From positions 1 to 64,000 of the forward strand of contig CAJUQT010000012.1 in NCBI GenBank assembly GCA_910588225.1: a stretch of DNA of 64,000 nt. Direction: 5' to 3'. The position numbers and the translations under genes were made by a program. This document shows, one piece after another, positions 25,629-34,814 of this stretch; position 1 is the stretch's first letter, and every line of letters begins with the position of its first letter. The DNA is from an uncultured Acetatifactor sp. Its GTDB lineage: Bacteria > Bacillota > Clostridia > Lachnospirales > Lachnospiraceae. The notes below the pieces were generated by a model. It was not told where the DNA came from, did not search any database, and worked only from the letters and a program-made list of their open reading frames with translations.

Positions 25629-28208
25629 TCAGGCCACTCCGGCTGTCAATGCTCCGTCTTCCAGGTCAATCAGCACAGTATCTCCGGACTGTACACCATC
25701 CGAAAGGATCAGTCTGGCTGTCAGTGTCTCCACATGCTTCTGAATATACCGTTTCAGAGGGCGGGCACCATATACGGGGTCATACGCATTCTTCACGATA
25801 AAGTCCGCAGCCTCTTTTGTCAGCTTCAGCTTCAGATCTCTGTCCTCCAGTCTGCTGTTCAGGTCGGCGATGATCAAGTCCACGATTCCGCCGATATTTT
25901 CCCTGGTAAGCGGTTTGAAGAGAATGGTCTCATCCAGCCTGTTCAGGAATTCCGGCCGAAAATGGCCTCGCAGCTCATTCATTACCGCATTTTCCGCCTG
26001 CCCGCTGATCTGACCGTCAGGTCCGATCCCCTCCAGCAGGAAACCGGCTCCGATATTGGAGGTCATGATCAGAATGGTATTCTTAAAGTCCACCGTCCTG
26101 CCCTGGGAATCCGTAATCCTTCCGTCGTCCAGCACCTGTAAGAGCACGTTGAACACATCCGGATGGGCCTTCTCTATCTCATCGAAAAGCACCACACTGT
26201 AAGGCTTCCTGCGCACTGCCTCGGTGAGCTGACCTCCCTCTTCATATCCCACATATCCGGGAGGCGCTCCGATGAGCCTTGACACAGAATATTTCTCCAT
26301 ATATTCGCTCATGTCAATACGCACCATATTGTTCTCATCGTCAAAAAGCGCAGCTGCCAGCGATTTTGCCAGCTCCGTTTTCCCCACGCCGGTAGGTCCC
26401 AGGAACAGGAAAGAGCCGATGGGTTTGGAAGGGTCCTTGATTCCTGCTTTGGAGCGGATGATGGCTTCTGTCACTTTTGTGACGCCCTCATCCTGACCGA
26501 TTACCCTTTTATGCAGTTCTTCATCCAGATGCAATGTCTTGTTCCGTTCGCTTTCAGTCAGTTTCGCCACGGGAATTCCTGTCCATCTGGAAATGATTCT
26601 TGCGATCTCTTCCTCCGAAACCTTCTCACGGACAAGGGATCTGTCTGCAGCCCCTGTCTGTTCCTCATGTTCCAGCTGCTTTTTCAGGGCCGGCAGCCTG
26701 CCATAACTTAACTCCGCCGCTTTCTCCAGATTTCCCTCCATCTGAGCAATCTGAATCTCGCTGTTCACGGCATCTATCTCTTCTCTTAATTTGGACAGCT
26801 TATCCACAGAGGCCTTCTCGTTATCCCACTGTGCCTTTCTGGATGCAAAGCTTTCCTTCTGCTCCGCGAGTTCTCTCTGAAGGTCCTCCAGACGCTCCTG
26901 GCTCAGACGGTCATCCTCCTTCTTCAAAGCCGCTTCCTCAATCTCCATCTGCATAATTTTCCGCTGCAGCTCATCCAGCTCCGTGGGCATACTGTCCAGC
27001 TCAGTCTTAATCAGAGCGCAGGCTTCATCCACCAGATCGATTGCCTTATCCGGAAGGAAACGATCCGAGATATAACGATTGGACAGCACTGCCGCACTTA
27101 CCAGCGCATTGTCCATAATCTTCACACCATGATAGACCTCATAGCGCTCCTTGATCCCCCGCAGAATGGAAATGGTATCCTCCACAGTGGGCTCCTCCAC
27201 CATCACTGGCTGAAAACGTCTCTCCAGAGCGGCATCCTTCTCTATATACTGTCTGTACTCGTCCAGAGTGGTGGCTCCGATACAGTGCAGCTCCCCCCTG
27301 GCCAGCATGGGCTTCAGCATATTTCCCGCATCCAGAGCCCCGTCGGTCTTGCCTGCGCCCACGATAGTATGCAGCTCGTCAATGAACAGAATAATCTGTC
27401 CGTCGCTGTTCTTCACATCCTCCAGCACAGCCTTGAGACGCTCCTCGAATTCGCCCCGATATTTTGCCCCTGCCACCAGAGCGCCCATGTCCAGCGCAAA
27501 TATCTTCTTATCCTTCAATCCCTGGGGAACATCTCCCCTCACAATTCTCTGGGCAAGTCCTTCCACCACCGCTGTCTTGCCCACGCCGGGCTCACCGATC
27601 AGCACCGGGTTGTTCTTCGTCTTCCGGGAAAGGATACGGATTACGTTTCTGATCTCCGTATCTCTGCCGATGACGGGATCCAGCTTCTGATTCTTCGCCT
27701 TCTCCACCAGCTCCTGCCCGTATTTTTCCAGTGTGTCATAGGTGGCCTCCGGGTTGTCGCTGGTCACCCGCTGATTCCCTCTGACCGTGGAAAGAGCCTG
27801 CAGGAAACGCTCTCTGGTAATCCCGTACTCCTTCCAGATCTGTGCAATCTCCCGGTTTGGATTCTTAATCATGGCCAGAAAGAGATGCTCCACTGACACA
27901 TATTCATCTCCCAGCTGCTTCGCCTCGTCCTCCGCGCCCACCAACGCTTTGTTCAGGTCCTGTCCCACATAGACCTTGCCGCCCTGCACTTTTGTCCGTT
28001 TCGCCAGCGCCTGCTCCGCGCGGTTTACAAAATGTTCCTTCTGAATCTCCATCTTCTCGATCAGCTTCAGAATCAGGCTGTCCTCGACGGTCAGCAGACT
28101 GTACAGCAGATGCTCCTGCTCAATCTCCTGATTCCCGTATTCATAGGCAAGCTTTTCACAGCCATCCACGGCCTGCATCGACTTCTGCGTAAATTTCTGT
28201 ATATTCAT
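25629..28208 (-). CDS. clpB: ATP-dependent chaperone ClpB
   Basis: An 859-residue AAA+ disaggregase that extracts polypeptides from aggregates with DnaK. Domains in order: Clp N domain (1-145), first AAA+ with GEPGVGKTAVVEG (about 200), coiled middle domain (about 405-525, the feature separating ClpB from ClpA/C), second AAA+ with FLGPTGVGKTELAKS (about 600), and the small C-terminal domain with GARPLKRYIQ. Length is normal. GGAGG lies about ten bases before the ATG. It is transcribed alone: own promoter upstream and strong terminator downstream. I see neither a CIRCE element nor a clear CtsR box. Confidence 0.96.
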   Translation of the reverse strand: MNIQKFTQKSMQAVDGCEKLAYEYGNQEIEQEHLLYSLLTVEDSLILKLIEKMEIQKEHFVNRAEQALAKRTKVQGGKVYVGQDLNKALVGAEDEAKQLGDEYVSVEHLFLAMIKNPNREIAQIWKEYGITRERFLQALSTVRGNQRVTSDNPEATYDTLEKYGQELVEKAKNQKLDPVIGRDTEIRNVIRILSRKTKNNPVLIGEPGVGKTAVVEGLAQRIVRGDVPQGLKDKKIFALDMGALVAGAKYRGEFEERLKAVLEDVKNSDGQIILFIDELHTIVGAGKTDGALDAGNMLKPMLARGELHCIGATTLDEYRQYIEKDAALERRFQPVMVEEPTVEDTISILRGIKERYEVYHGVKIMDNALVSAAVLSNRYISDRFLPDKAIDLVDEACALIKTELDSMPTELDELQRKIMQMEIEEAALKKEDDRLSQERLEDLQRELAEQKESFASRKAQWDNEKASVDKLSKLREEIDAVNSEIQIAQMEGNLEKAAELSYGRLPALKKQLEHEEQTGAADRSLVREKVSEEEIARIISRWTGIPVAKLTESERNKTLHLDEELHKRVIGQDEGVTKVTEAIIRSKAGIKDPSKPIGSFLFLGPTGVGKTELAKSLAAALFDDENNMVRIDMSEYMEKYSVSRLIGAPPGYVGYEEGGQLTEAVRRKPYSVVLFDEIEKAHPDVFNVLLQVLDDGRITDSQGRTVDFKNTILIMTSNIGAGFLLEGIGPDGQISGQAENAVMNELRGHFRPEFLNRLDETILFKPLTRENIGGIVDLIIADLNSRLEDRDLKLKLTKEAADFIVKNAYDPVYGARPLKRYIQKHVETLTARLILSDGVQSGDTVLIDLEDGALTAGVA

Positions 28209-28253
28209 AAAGATACCGCCTCCCGCATTTACTATGTTTTCTGTTCTATAACT

Positions 28254-28281
28254 AATATAACACCCTTTATTTCAAAATCAA
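28254..28281 (-). promoter_or_regulatory. Candidate promoter for clpB
   Basis: Leftward TTGATT (28281-28276), 16-base spacer, TATATT (28259-28254), about 45 bases before the clpB start, in AT-rich sequence. Confidence 0.5.
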
Positions 28282-28313
28282 TAAAATAAGTATAAACTTT
28301 TATAAAAATTCCG

Positions 28314-28850
28314 TCACCGCCGTACAACATAGCGAATATGCGGCATATCCACACCCTTATAATGTTTTGTCCAGGTATCTGTCATCGTCATGCCATTTCT
28401 AAGTGCAACCTTTTGCGAAGCTACATTCGTATCTCTGATAATGGAACAGACCTCCTCTGCCTTTAAAGTCTCAAATGCGTACTTTTTGCAGGCCCTGGCA
28501 GCTTCTGTGGCATATCCTTTATGCCAGCAGGCCCTGTTGAAGAGATAACCGATTTCAAGAACCTCCGCATCCTTCCAGGGCTGCATGGTAAGCCCGCACT
28601 GGCCTATCAACTCATCGGTTTCTTTTAAAATTACCGCCCATAAGCCGAAGTTCCATTTCTGATAACGGGAAAGCTGCCTGTCAAGCCACTCCTGTACTTC
28701 CCCGTCACTGAAGGCCCCCTCATAGGCGTACATGGTTTCTTCCTCCTGCAGAATTTTGCACAGAGCGTTGAAATCCGTCTGGTTCAGTTCTCTCAGATAT
28801 AACCGCTCTGTCTCAAGAATCCTGATTATCTCCCCACGCTTCTCAGCCAT
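28314..28850 (-). CDS. GNAT family N-acetyltransferase (RimJ/RimL-like)
   Basis: A 178-residue acetyltransferase. It begins with the RimJ-type strand LETERLYLRELNQTDF, and has IGQCGLTMQPW, EIGYLFNRACWHKGYATEAA (acetyl-CoA pyrophosphate loop region) and NVASQKVALRNGM. It acetylates an amino group, possibly a protein N-terminus or small metabolite; the target is unknown. It lies alone upstream of clpB on the same strand. Confidence 0.88.
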   Translation of the reverse strand: MAEKRGEIIRILETERLYLRELNQTDFNALCKILQEEETMYAYEGAFSDGEVQEWLDRQLSRYQKWNFGLWAVILKETDELIGQCGLTMQPWKDAEVLEIGYLFNRACWHKGYATEAARACKKYAFETLKAEEVCSIIRDTNVASQKVALRNGMTMTDTWTKHYKGVDMPHIRYVVRR

Positions 28851-28998
28851 CCTGTCCCCCTGTCTTTGTCAAGATTTTGCAAATCTATACCTGCAGCCAA
28901 ATCTGGCCGGCCTTTCTGTAACTTTCCTACAACTAAATCCACTTACAATACTCTTCTAAACAGTAATTCAGATTGGCCAGTTCCTGGCTAAGCGTATT

Positions 28999-29271
28999 CT
29001 AACCAAATGCAGGCATCAGGTTCGTATTATACTTAGATACATACATATTATTATTTTCAACGTTTGGAGCTGCAATCATTAAACCTATTGACATGAAGTA
29101 TGATTTAAGAATTTCACTTTCACACATCAAATCATCTGGAGATATTCCGCCATAAACAGGCTGTTCCAGTAAATCTTTCATGAACATTACTTCATCAAAA
29201 ACTATCCGATCAATATCCCTGATATCATAAACTTTTCTTAAATGATCTGACTTACACAAAATAATTATCGA
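28999..29271 (-). pseudogene. AT-rich orphan reading frame, probably a gene fragment
   Basis: About 90 codons are open between stops. There is no ATG at the front (the first possible start is TTG at 29259) and no ribosome binding site. The predicted product contains DIRDIDRIVFDEVMFMKDLL and SEILKSYFMSIGLM, acidic and helical, which I do not recognise. Base composition is clearly more AT-rich than the adjacent genes. It is most likely a fragment of a horizontally acquired gene. Confidence 0.4.
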
Positions 29272-29305
29272 TTAACACCATCAATATAATGCCTCCGTTT
29301 CCCGT

Positions 29306-30241
29306 TCACTCCTCCTGCTGCTTCAGCACTTCCGCAATCTTCTCAATCATCTCGTCCTCTTTCAGGCGGAACTTGATTTCCACACGTCTGGAGGCCTCCA
29401 TATCCACCTGATCGGTAGGATTGCCCTGGGCATCCCTCCCATAGACAGGCTGGCTGTAAGAGCGGCCGTTCACCGTGAGGATACCTCTGAGCTGCTCAAT
29501 TTTTTCCTCGCTGAGTCCGTTTCGGGAATCCATGCAGAACTTCGCCACGGAATAGGCTCTGTCGTAGGACAGTTCCATATTCATCTCGTAGCTTCCGTCC
29601 GTATCGGTATGTCCCTCAATGATGATTTCCGCTATATAGTCCCGGAAACGGTCCTGCATCAGCACGTCCAGATACATTGGGATGATTTCCCGCAGAGTCG
29701 CCTGGCTGTCGGTGGTCAGAGCCGCGCTGCCGTAACGGAACAACACATCGGAGGAAAATGTAATGGAACCGGTCTGAGCGTCCACACTCATAGCCGAATT
29801 ATTAAAGGCTGACTGCAGCGCGCCGATAATATCCGTTCTGATTCCCACGATATTTTCCAGCTCCTGCTGGGTGGCCGTCAGTTCGTTTCTGGCATTTTCT
29901 ATTTCCAGATAGGCCTTGTTCAGTTCATCCTCAGTCAGCGCCGCGTTGGCATAAGCCTGCTGCAGCTCTGCCAGAGAGCTGGCCAGCTCTCTGTTGGATT
30001 CCTCTATGGCAGCCCGATAATCCTCCAGGTCCTTCCTGGCATCCTCCAGCTCCTGTCTGGCGATGCCCAGACTGTTCTGAGACTGTTCCAAATCCACGGT
30101 TTTCTGCTTGTAAATCGCCAGCGTAATGGCGATAATCAGCACAAATATCAGCAGCAGTGCCGCCATCATATCCGAATAGGACTGCCAGTAGCTGTGTTCT
30201 GCGAATGCCTCCCTGTTTTTTCTTTTATTTTTTGTCTTCAT
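29306..30241 (-). CDS. MotB/OmpA-like stator protein, ZorB-like
   Basis: A 311-residue inner membrane protein. One membrane helix (about residues 20-43) carries the proton-binding Asp24 in SYSDMMAALLLIFVLI, as in MotB and ZorB. It is followed by a coiled coil (48-131) and an OmpA-like peptidoglycan-binding domain (about 150-295) with EIIIEGHTDTDGSYEMN and ASRRVEIKF. Its start lies inside the end of the preceding MotA-like gene (17-base overlap), so the two are translationally coupled. No flagellar, TonB or Tol genes are near. The pair most resembles the ZorAB motor of Zorya phage defence, but no ZorC, ZorD or ZorE neighbour is present. Confidence 0.85.
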   Translation of the reverse strand: MKTKNKRKNREAFAEHSYWQSYSDMMAALLLIFVLIIAITLAIYKQKTVDLEQSQNSLGIARQELEDARKDLEDYRAAIEESNRELASSLAELQQAYANAALTEDELNKAYLEIENARNELTATQQELENIVGIRTDIIGALQSAFNNSAMSVDAQTGSITFSSDVLFRYGSAALTTDSQATLREIIPMYLDVLMQDRFRDYIAEIIIEGHTDTDGSYEMNMELSYDRAYSVAKFCMDSRNGLSEEKIEQLRGILTVNGRSYSQPVYGRDAQGNPTDQVDMEASRRVEIKFRLKEDEMIEKIAEVLKQQEE

Positions 30242-31397
30242 ACACAGTCCTCATCTGTTGAAAAGTATACAGCTGATTGCTCACATCCCGGCTGATTTCA
30301 GTGCATACTGTATCAAGCTTCTCTTTCTGGTTCCCCAGTTCTCCTGCAAACAGCTCCTGCCTCTCCATCATATGTGCCATCGTCTCCTGCAGACTGCGGT
30401 GAGAGTCCGTGAGCGTCTGAACCGCATCCAGAAGTGCTTTATTGTTCTCCGCGTTGGCAGCCTGGTTCTGAGCTGCCAGCTTCAGTGTAATGCCCAGCTC
30501 TTTAAATTCAGTTCCCATAACTGACTGCAGCTGCTCCAGGAATGAATGCGCCATCAGCTCCAGGGTATCTGACTGCTGCTTTGCTTCTCCCTTTGCCAGC
30601 TCCAGAAGCTCCTTCATGGAATTAGCAAGGTTTGCCTGATATACCAGCATGGCCGCGGTATTCTCATCTCCCGAGGCCGGTGCGGGCGGCATGGCACACT
30701 CCCTGAAAACACGCAGAAAATGTTCCAGCTTCCCATAGGCATCCGCCATGATACTTCGATAGACAAAATTAAAGATCAGGGAGAAAATGATACCATACAC
30801 CGAAGTGTGAAAAGCCACCTTCATTCCTGACAGCAGCGGCCCCACATTGTCGGAAATGGTATATATATCCTCCCCATTAAAGGATCCCAGCCCCAGAGAC
30901 AGCCCAATAAAGGTTCCCAGGATTCCCAGTCCCGTCATAGTCCCGGAAATGGCAGAATTAAAATGACTGCTGCCCACTCTCTCCAGAAGTTCTTCGTTAA
31001 TATAATCCTCGATATCACAGTTTCCCGCGTATTGTTTTCTCTTCTTCCCGTTTCCGACTCTCGCCAGAAACTGCTCAAATGCACTCTTCAGATTCCTGTC
31101 CTCAAAAAAGGTTTTATCCTCCGCCAGCGCCGCCCATATATTTCGGTTTCCCGCCTTTTTATACTCTTCCCGCAAATCATCCGCGGCATCCTCCAATTCA
31201 TCCGTAAGTCGGTTCAGACGCATAAAGCTCGCCGCCGACATCACGAACAATATACCGATAATCCCCAGGAAAATCCCGTTGATAATCAGGTTGCTGCGAG
31301 ATGTGACTTCTCCTGTAAACACACCGTTGATATACATGATAAATGCAACCATAACGGCATAGACAATAAATAATCCATAATATAATCTGCTTTTCAT
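30225..31397 (-). CDS. MotA/TolQ/ExbB-family proton channel, ZorA-like
   Basis: A 390-residue membrane protein with four helices at about 7-25, 37-57, 149-171 and 187-215. The third has GLGILGTFIGLSLGL, the segment typical of ZorA-type channels. A long tail (about 255-370) is predicted to be a cytoplasmic coiled coil, the part that in ZorA forms the inner tail. It lacks a flagellar MotA context. AGAGG lies five bases before the ATG. It lies 181 bases behind copA on the same strand and begins a two-gene unit with the ZorB-like protein. Confidence 0.83.
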   Translation of the reverse strand: MKSRLYYGLFIVYAVMVAFIMYINGVFTGEVTSRSNLIINGIFLGIIGILFVMSAASFMRLNRLTDELEDAADDLREEYKKAGNRNIWAALAEDKTFFEDRNLKSAFEQFLARVGNGKKRKQYAGNCDIEDYINEELLERVGSSHFNSAISGTMTGLGILGTFIGLSLGLGSFNGEDIYTISDNVGPLLSGMKVAFHTSVYGIIFSLIFNFVYRSIMADAYGKLEHFLRVFRECAMPPAPASGDENTAAMLVYQANLANSMKELLELAKGEAKQQSDTLELMAHSFLEQLQSVMGTEFKELGITLKLAAQNQAANAENNKALLDAVQTLTDSHRSLQETMAHMMERQELFAGELGNQKEKLDTVCTEISRDVSNQLYTFQQMRTVYEDKK

Positions 31398-31578
31398 TGG
31401 TTCCTCTCATTCTCAACAGACTAAGACTTTCTCCGGACCGGAACTTCGTAGCGCAAAGCTCCTTCCCGGAAAAAGTCCGCCAATCATTACTGCTTTTCAA
31501 CAATAAATTTCACAACTCTTCCATTGTCATGAATAATGCTTCGCTGAAATCAGACCCGCCATACATCCCATTCTTACC

Positions 31579-34503
31579 TTACTTTGCCCCAATTCCTGTC
31601 ACTTCATACCCGGCCTCGCTCACTGCCGCAGTCAGCTTCTCATCCGCAACCTCCGCGCCCAGTTCCACTGTGGCAGTCTTCTCTTCCAGGCTCATGGTCA
31701 CGGCGCTCACACCTTCCACAGCCTCCAGGGCCTTCTGCACTCTGCCTGTACAGTGTCCGCACATCATTCCTTCAATTGTCATAATCTTTGTCATCGTTTC
31801 CTTCCTTTCCGCATGTCTTGTCATGCTGTCCGTCTCCGGACTTTTTTCTGTTTTATTGTTTTCTTCTGTTTTTCCGTTTTTTGTCCGGGTGGGTTGTGCA
31901 GTCTGCACTCTGCTGGTCCGGAACCCGCTTTTAAAGCCCTTCAGCCGCAGGGCATTGCCCACCACGAACACACTGCTCAGGCTCATGGCCGCAGCGCCGA
32001 ACATGGGATTCAGCTTGATTCCAAATACAGGATACCACACTCCGGCTGCCAAGGGAATACCTATCGCGTTATAAAAAAAAGCCCAGAACAGATTCTGCTT
32101 GATATTCCTGATTACGGCTCTACTCAAACGGACCGCAGTGACAGCGTCCCGCAGATCGCTTTTCATCAGTATAATGTCCGCGCTCTCCATGGCCACATCT
32201 GTTCCCGCGCCGATGGCCATCCCCACATCAGCAGCAGCCAATGCAGGCGCATCGTTAATGCCGTCCCCGATCATGGCCACTTTATGTCCCTGCTCCCGCA
32301 GCTGTCGAATCTTCTTCTCCTTATCCTGGGGAAGCACTTCCGCCACCACTTCTTCAATATCCAGTCGTTTGCGCACCGCCTCTGCCGTCCGCCTGTTGTC
32401 CCCTGTGAGCATCACCACATGAATTCCCATCTCCTTAAATCTGCGAATGGCCTCCCGGGAACTGGATTTCACTTCGTCTGCCACACCGATAATCCCCAGA
32501 AACCTTCCCTTTTCTGCTGCCAGGAGAGGTGTCATTCCCTCATCTGCAAGAGCGGCTATTCCCTGCAATACCACTTTGTCTATAGGTATTCCATTCTCCT
32601 CCAGATAAGCCTGATTCCCCACAAAATATTGGGTCCCGGCCTTCGCTCCTGCATCTCTGCGGGCAAGAGCAGCCCCATTTCCGCTTCCAGTTTCATCCCC
32701 GCCTTCCCTGAAAGCCCCTTCTCCCGGTTCCAGACGTATCACGGCAACGGCTCCCGCGTCCTCCGGAATCATACGCCGGGACGGAATGTCCTCGGCCAAT
32801 CTGCCTTCCACGCCTCTGCCGAACACGGCTTTGAATTCTCTGACTTCCGGTATGGACAGCTTCAGCGACGCCGCATGCTCCACCACGGCTTCCGCCAGAG
32901 GATGCTCACTTTTTTTCTCCAGAGCCGCCGCTATCTGCACCAGTGTCTCCGTGGCCATATCCTGCACATAGACATTCACCTGCATACATTTCAGCTTCCC
33001 AGCGGTGATAGTGCCCGTTTTATCCATGACAACCGTATCCGTCTCTCTGGCCTGCTGCAGGGCTTCGCCGGATTTTATCAGAATGCCGTGCCCTGCTCCC
33101 ACGCCGGTTCCCACCATAATTGCCACCGGCGTAGCCAGCCCCAGCGCACAGGGGCAGGAAATCACCAGTACCGCAATGGCTGTGGAGATGGCAAATTCCC
33201 CTCCTGCTCCCGCCAGAAGCCAGCCCGCCAGAGTCACCAGCGCAATACAGATAACCACTGGGACGAAGACTCCCGCCACTTTATCCGCCAGCTGAGCAAT
33301 GGGCGCCTTGCTGGCGCTGGCCTCCTCCACTAACCGTATAATCTGTGACAAGGTGGTATCCTCCCCCACCCGGTCCGCTCTGCACTTTAAAAAACCTGCC
33401 TTGTTCACAGTGGCGGACACCACCCGGTCCCCTTCCTGCTTCTCCACCGGCACACTCTCGCCTGTAATCGCCGCCTCATCTATGCTGGAGCTTCCCTCCA
33501 GCACGGTGCCGTCCACGGGAACCAGGCTCCCCGGCTTCACAAGGAAGATGTCTCCGGCCCGCAGCTCTTCCGTGGGAATTTCCACCTCTCTGCCATCCTC
33601 GCTGAGGAGAATGGCCGTTCTGGGGGATAAATCCATCAGTTTGATAATGGCTTCGCTGGTCTTTCCCTTTGACCGGCTCTCCAGATATTTTCCCACTGTA
33701 ATCAATGTCAGTATCATCCCGGCGGATTCAAAATACAAATCATGAGAATACTGTTCCACCAGTGCCATGTCCCCGTGCCCCAGACCATAGCTGATACGGT
33801 ACAGGGCAAAGATACCATAAATAATTGCCGCCGAGGCCCCCAGGGCAATCAGGCTGTCCATATTGGGGCTCAGGTGCCGCAGCGTCTTGAATCCCACCGC
33901 AAAAAATTTCCGGTTCATATAGACAATAGGCAAAAGCAGCAAAAACTGTGTCAATGCAAAGGTAACGGCATTTTCACCTCCATGCAGATACCTGTGTACA
34001 AATCCGGGAATGGGCAGTCCGAACCACTCATTGTACATATGGTACATGGCCACATACATGAGAGGAAGCAAAAAGGCAATGGAGATACCCAGCCGCCATT
34101 TCATGGCTCTGTCCTCTTCCTCCGCCTTCTTCTGCAGACTGTTCCGGCCGCCGGTACGTCCCGGACTCTGTTGTCCTTTCGTTCCTGTTCCTCCTGCATT
34201 TGCATTCCCCGCGGCACAGGCGCTCCCCCCACAGGATACCCTCTCGTCTCCTGCGGACACATGGCCCCTTTCCGCAGGCCTGTGGGCGCCGCCGATGATC
34301 AGCTCCGCACCGTATCCCGCTTTCTCCACCGCCGCAATAATCTCCTGCCCGTCAAGGGTCTGCCCGTCATAGCTGACTTCCATGGTCTCTGTCAGCAGAT
34401 TCACCGACGCCTTCTCCACACCCGCCAGTTTATTCACCGCCTTCTCCACATGGGAGGAACAGGCCGAACAGGTCATACCTGATATATGATAACGTTCCTT
34501 CAT
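31579..34503 (-). CDS. copA: Copper-exporting P1B-type ATPase with C-terminal CopZ-like domain
   Basis: A 974-residue membrane ATPase that pumps Cu(I) out. N-terminal heavy-metal domain with GMTCSACSSH (about 9-18), eight membrane helices, CPC copper site ISCPCALGLATP, phosphorylation motif MDKTGTITAGK and GDGINDAPALAAADVG. After the last helix and a charged linker comes a second heavy-metal domain with GMMCGHCTGR (about 913-922), where most CopA proteins end. An internal ATG at 31794 has GGAAGG five bases upstream and could also yield this 71-residue domain as a free CopZ-like chaperone. Its operon partner is csoR. Confidence 0.94.
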   Translation of the reverse strand: MKERYHISGMTCSACSSHVEKAVNKLAGVEKASVNLLTETMEVSYDGQTLDGQEIIAAVEKAGYGAELIIGGAHRPAERGHVSAGDERVSCGGSACAAGNANAGGTGTKGQQSPGRTGGRNSLQKKAEEEDRAMKWRLGISIAFLLPLMYVAMYHMYNEWFGLPIPGFVHRYLHGGENAVTFALTQFLLLLPIVYMNRKFFAVGFKTLRHLSPNMDSLIALGASAAIIYGIFALYRISYGLGHGDMALVEQYSHDLYFESAGMILTLITVGKYLESRSKGKTSEAIIKLMDLSPRTAILLSEDGREVEIPTEELRAGDIFLVKPGSLVPVDGTVLEGSSSIDEAAITGESVPVEKQEGDRVVSATVNKAGFLKCRADRVGEDTTLSQIIRLVEEASASKAPIAQLADKVAGVFVPVVICIALVTLAGWLLAGAGGEFAISTAIAVLVISCPCALGLATPVAIMVGTGVGAGHGILIKSGEALQQARETDTVVMDKTGTITAGKLKCMQVNVYVQDMATETLVQIAAALEKKSEHPLAEAVVEHAASLKLSIPEVREFKAVFGRGVEGRLAEDIPSRRMIPEDAGAVAVIRLEPGEGAFREGGDETGSGNGAALARRDAGAKAGTQYFVGNQAYLEENGIPIDKVVLQGIAALADEGMTPLLAAEKGRFLGIIGVADEVKSSSREAIRRFKEMGIHVVMLTGDNRRTAEAVRKRLDIEEVVAEVLPQDKEKKIRQLREQGHKVAMIGDGINDAPALAAADVGMAIGAGTDVAMESADIILMKSDLRDAVTAVRLSRAVIRNIKQNLFWAFFYNAIGIPLAAGVWYPVFGIKLNPMFGAAAMSLSSVFVVGNALRLKGFKSGFRTSRVQTAQPTRTKNGKTEENNKTEKSPETDSMTRHAERKETMTKIMTIEGMMCGHCTGRVQKALEAVEGVSAVTMSLEEKTATVELGAEVADEKLTAAVSEAGYEVTGIGAK

Positions 34504-34814
34504 CCCTCTTTCCTCATTCTTTCCGTCTCTTCTTATCCATCCCCTGGGGGAAATTCATTTTCGGCTGCGCAATATGCATCTTTAAATTCTCTGGCATACT
34601 TGTCTCAGGACTGCATTATACTGCATAACGCTGAATACTGCCTAATGTAATCATGCGATTGAACCAGTCAGCGTTATGCAGTCTGGTTTCACGGCAAGTG
34701 AAATCGTTAAGCAGTATAAGTTCTCATAATGTCCAATTTCCTTTCTGTGCTTCCTTCTTGCCATATGCGCAGTGCCCTTCACTCTGTTTTATTCGAACTG
34801 ATATCAGTGTTACA
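34504..34814. other. Non-coding gap with nested inverted repeats between csoR and copA
   Basis: This 311-base gap has no gene. CTGCATAACGCTGA (34621-34634) and TCAGCGTTATGCAG (34668-34681) are perfect inverted arms. Outer arms TTATACTGC (34616-34624) and GCAGTATAA (34711-34719) and a small TTTCAC/GTGAAA hairpin (34687-34704) lie around them. It could be a small mobile repeat (MITE-like) or a structured intercistronic RNA. Confidence 0.6.

Noticed and set aside
28209..28313. CIRCE or CtsR operator ahead of clpB
   Set aside because: Neither the CIRCE inverted repeat nor the CtsR heptad repeat is visible; only a plain promoter is.
29306..31397. Complete Zorya defence system
   Set aside because: Only the ZorA/ZorB-like motor is present; the flanking genes are copA and an unknown fragment, with no helicase, HNH nuclease or ZorC.
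29306..31397. Flagellar MotAB
   Set aside because: No flagellar gene is nearby, and the channel has a long C-terminal coiled coil and the ZorA-like helix 3.
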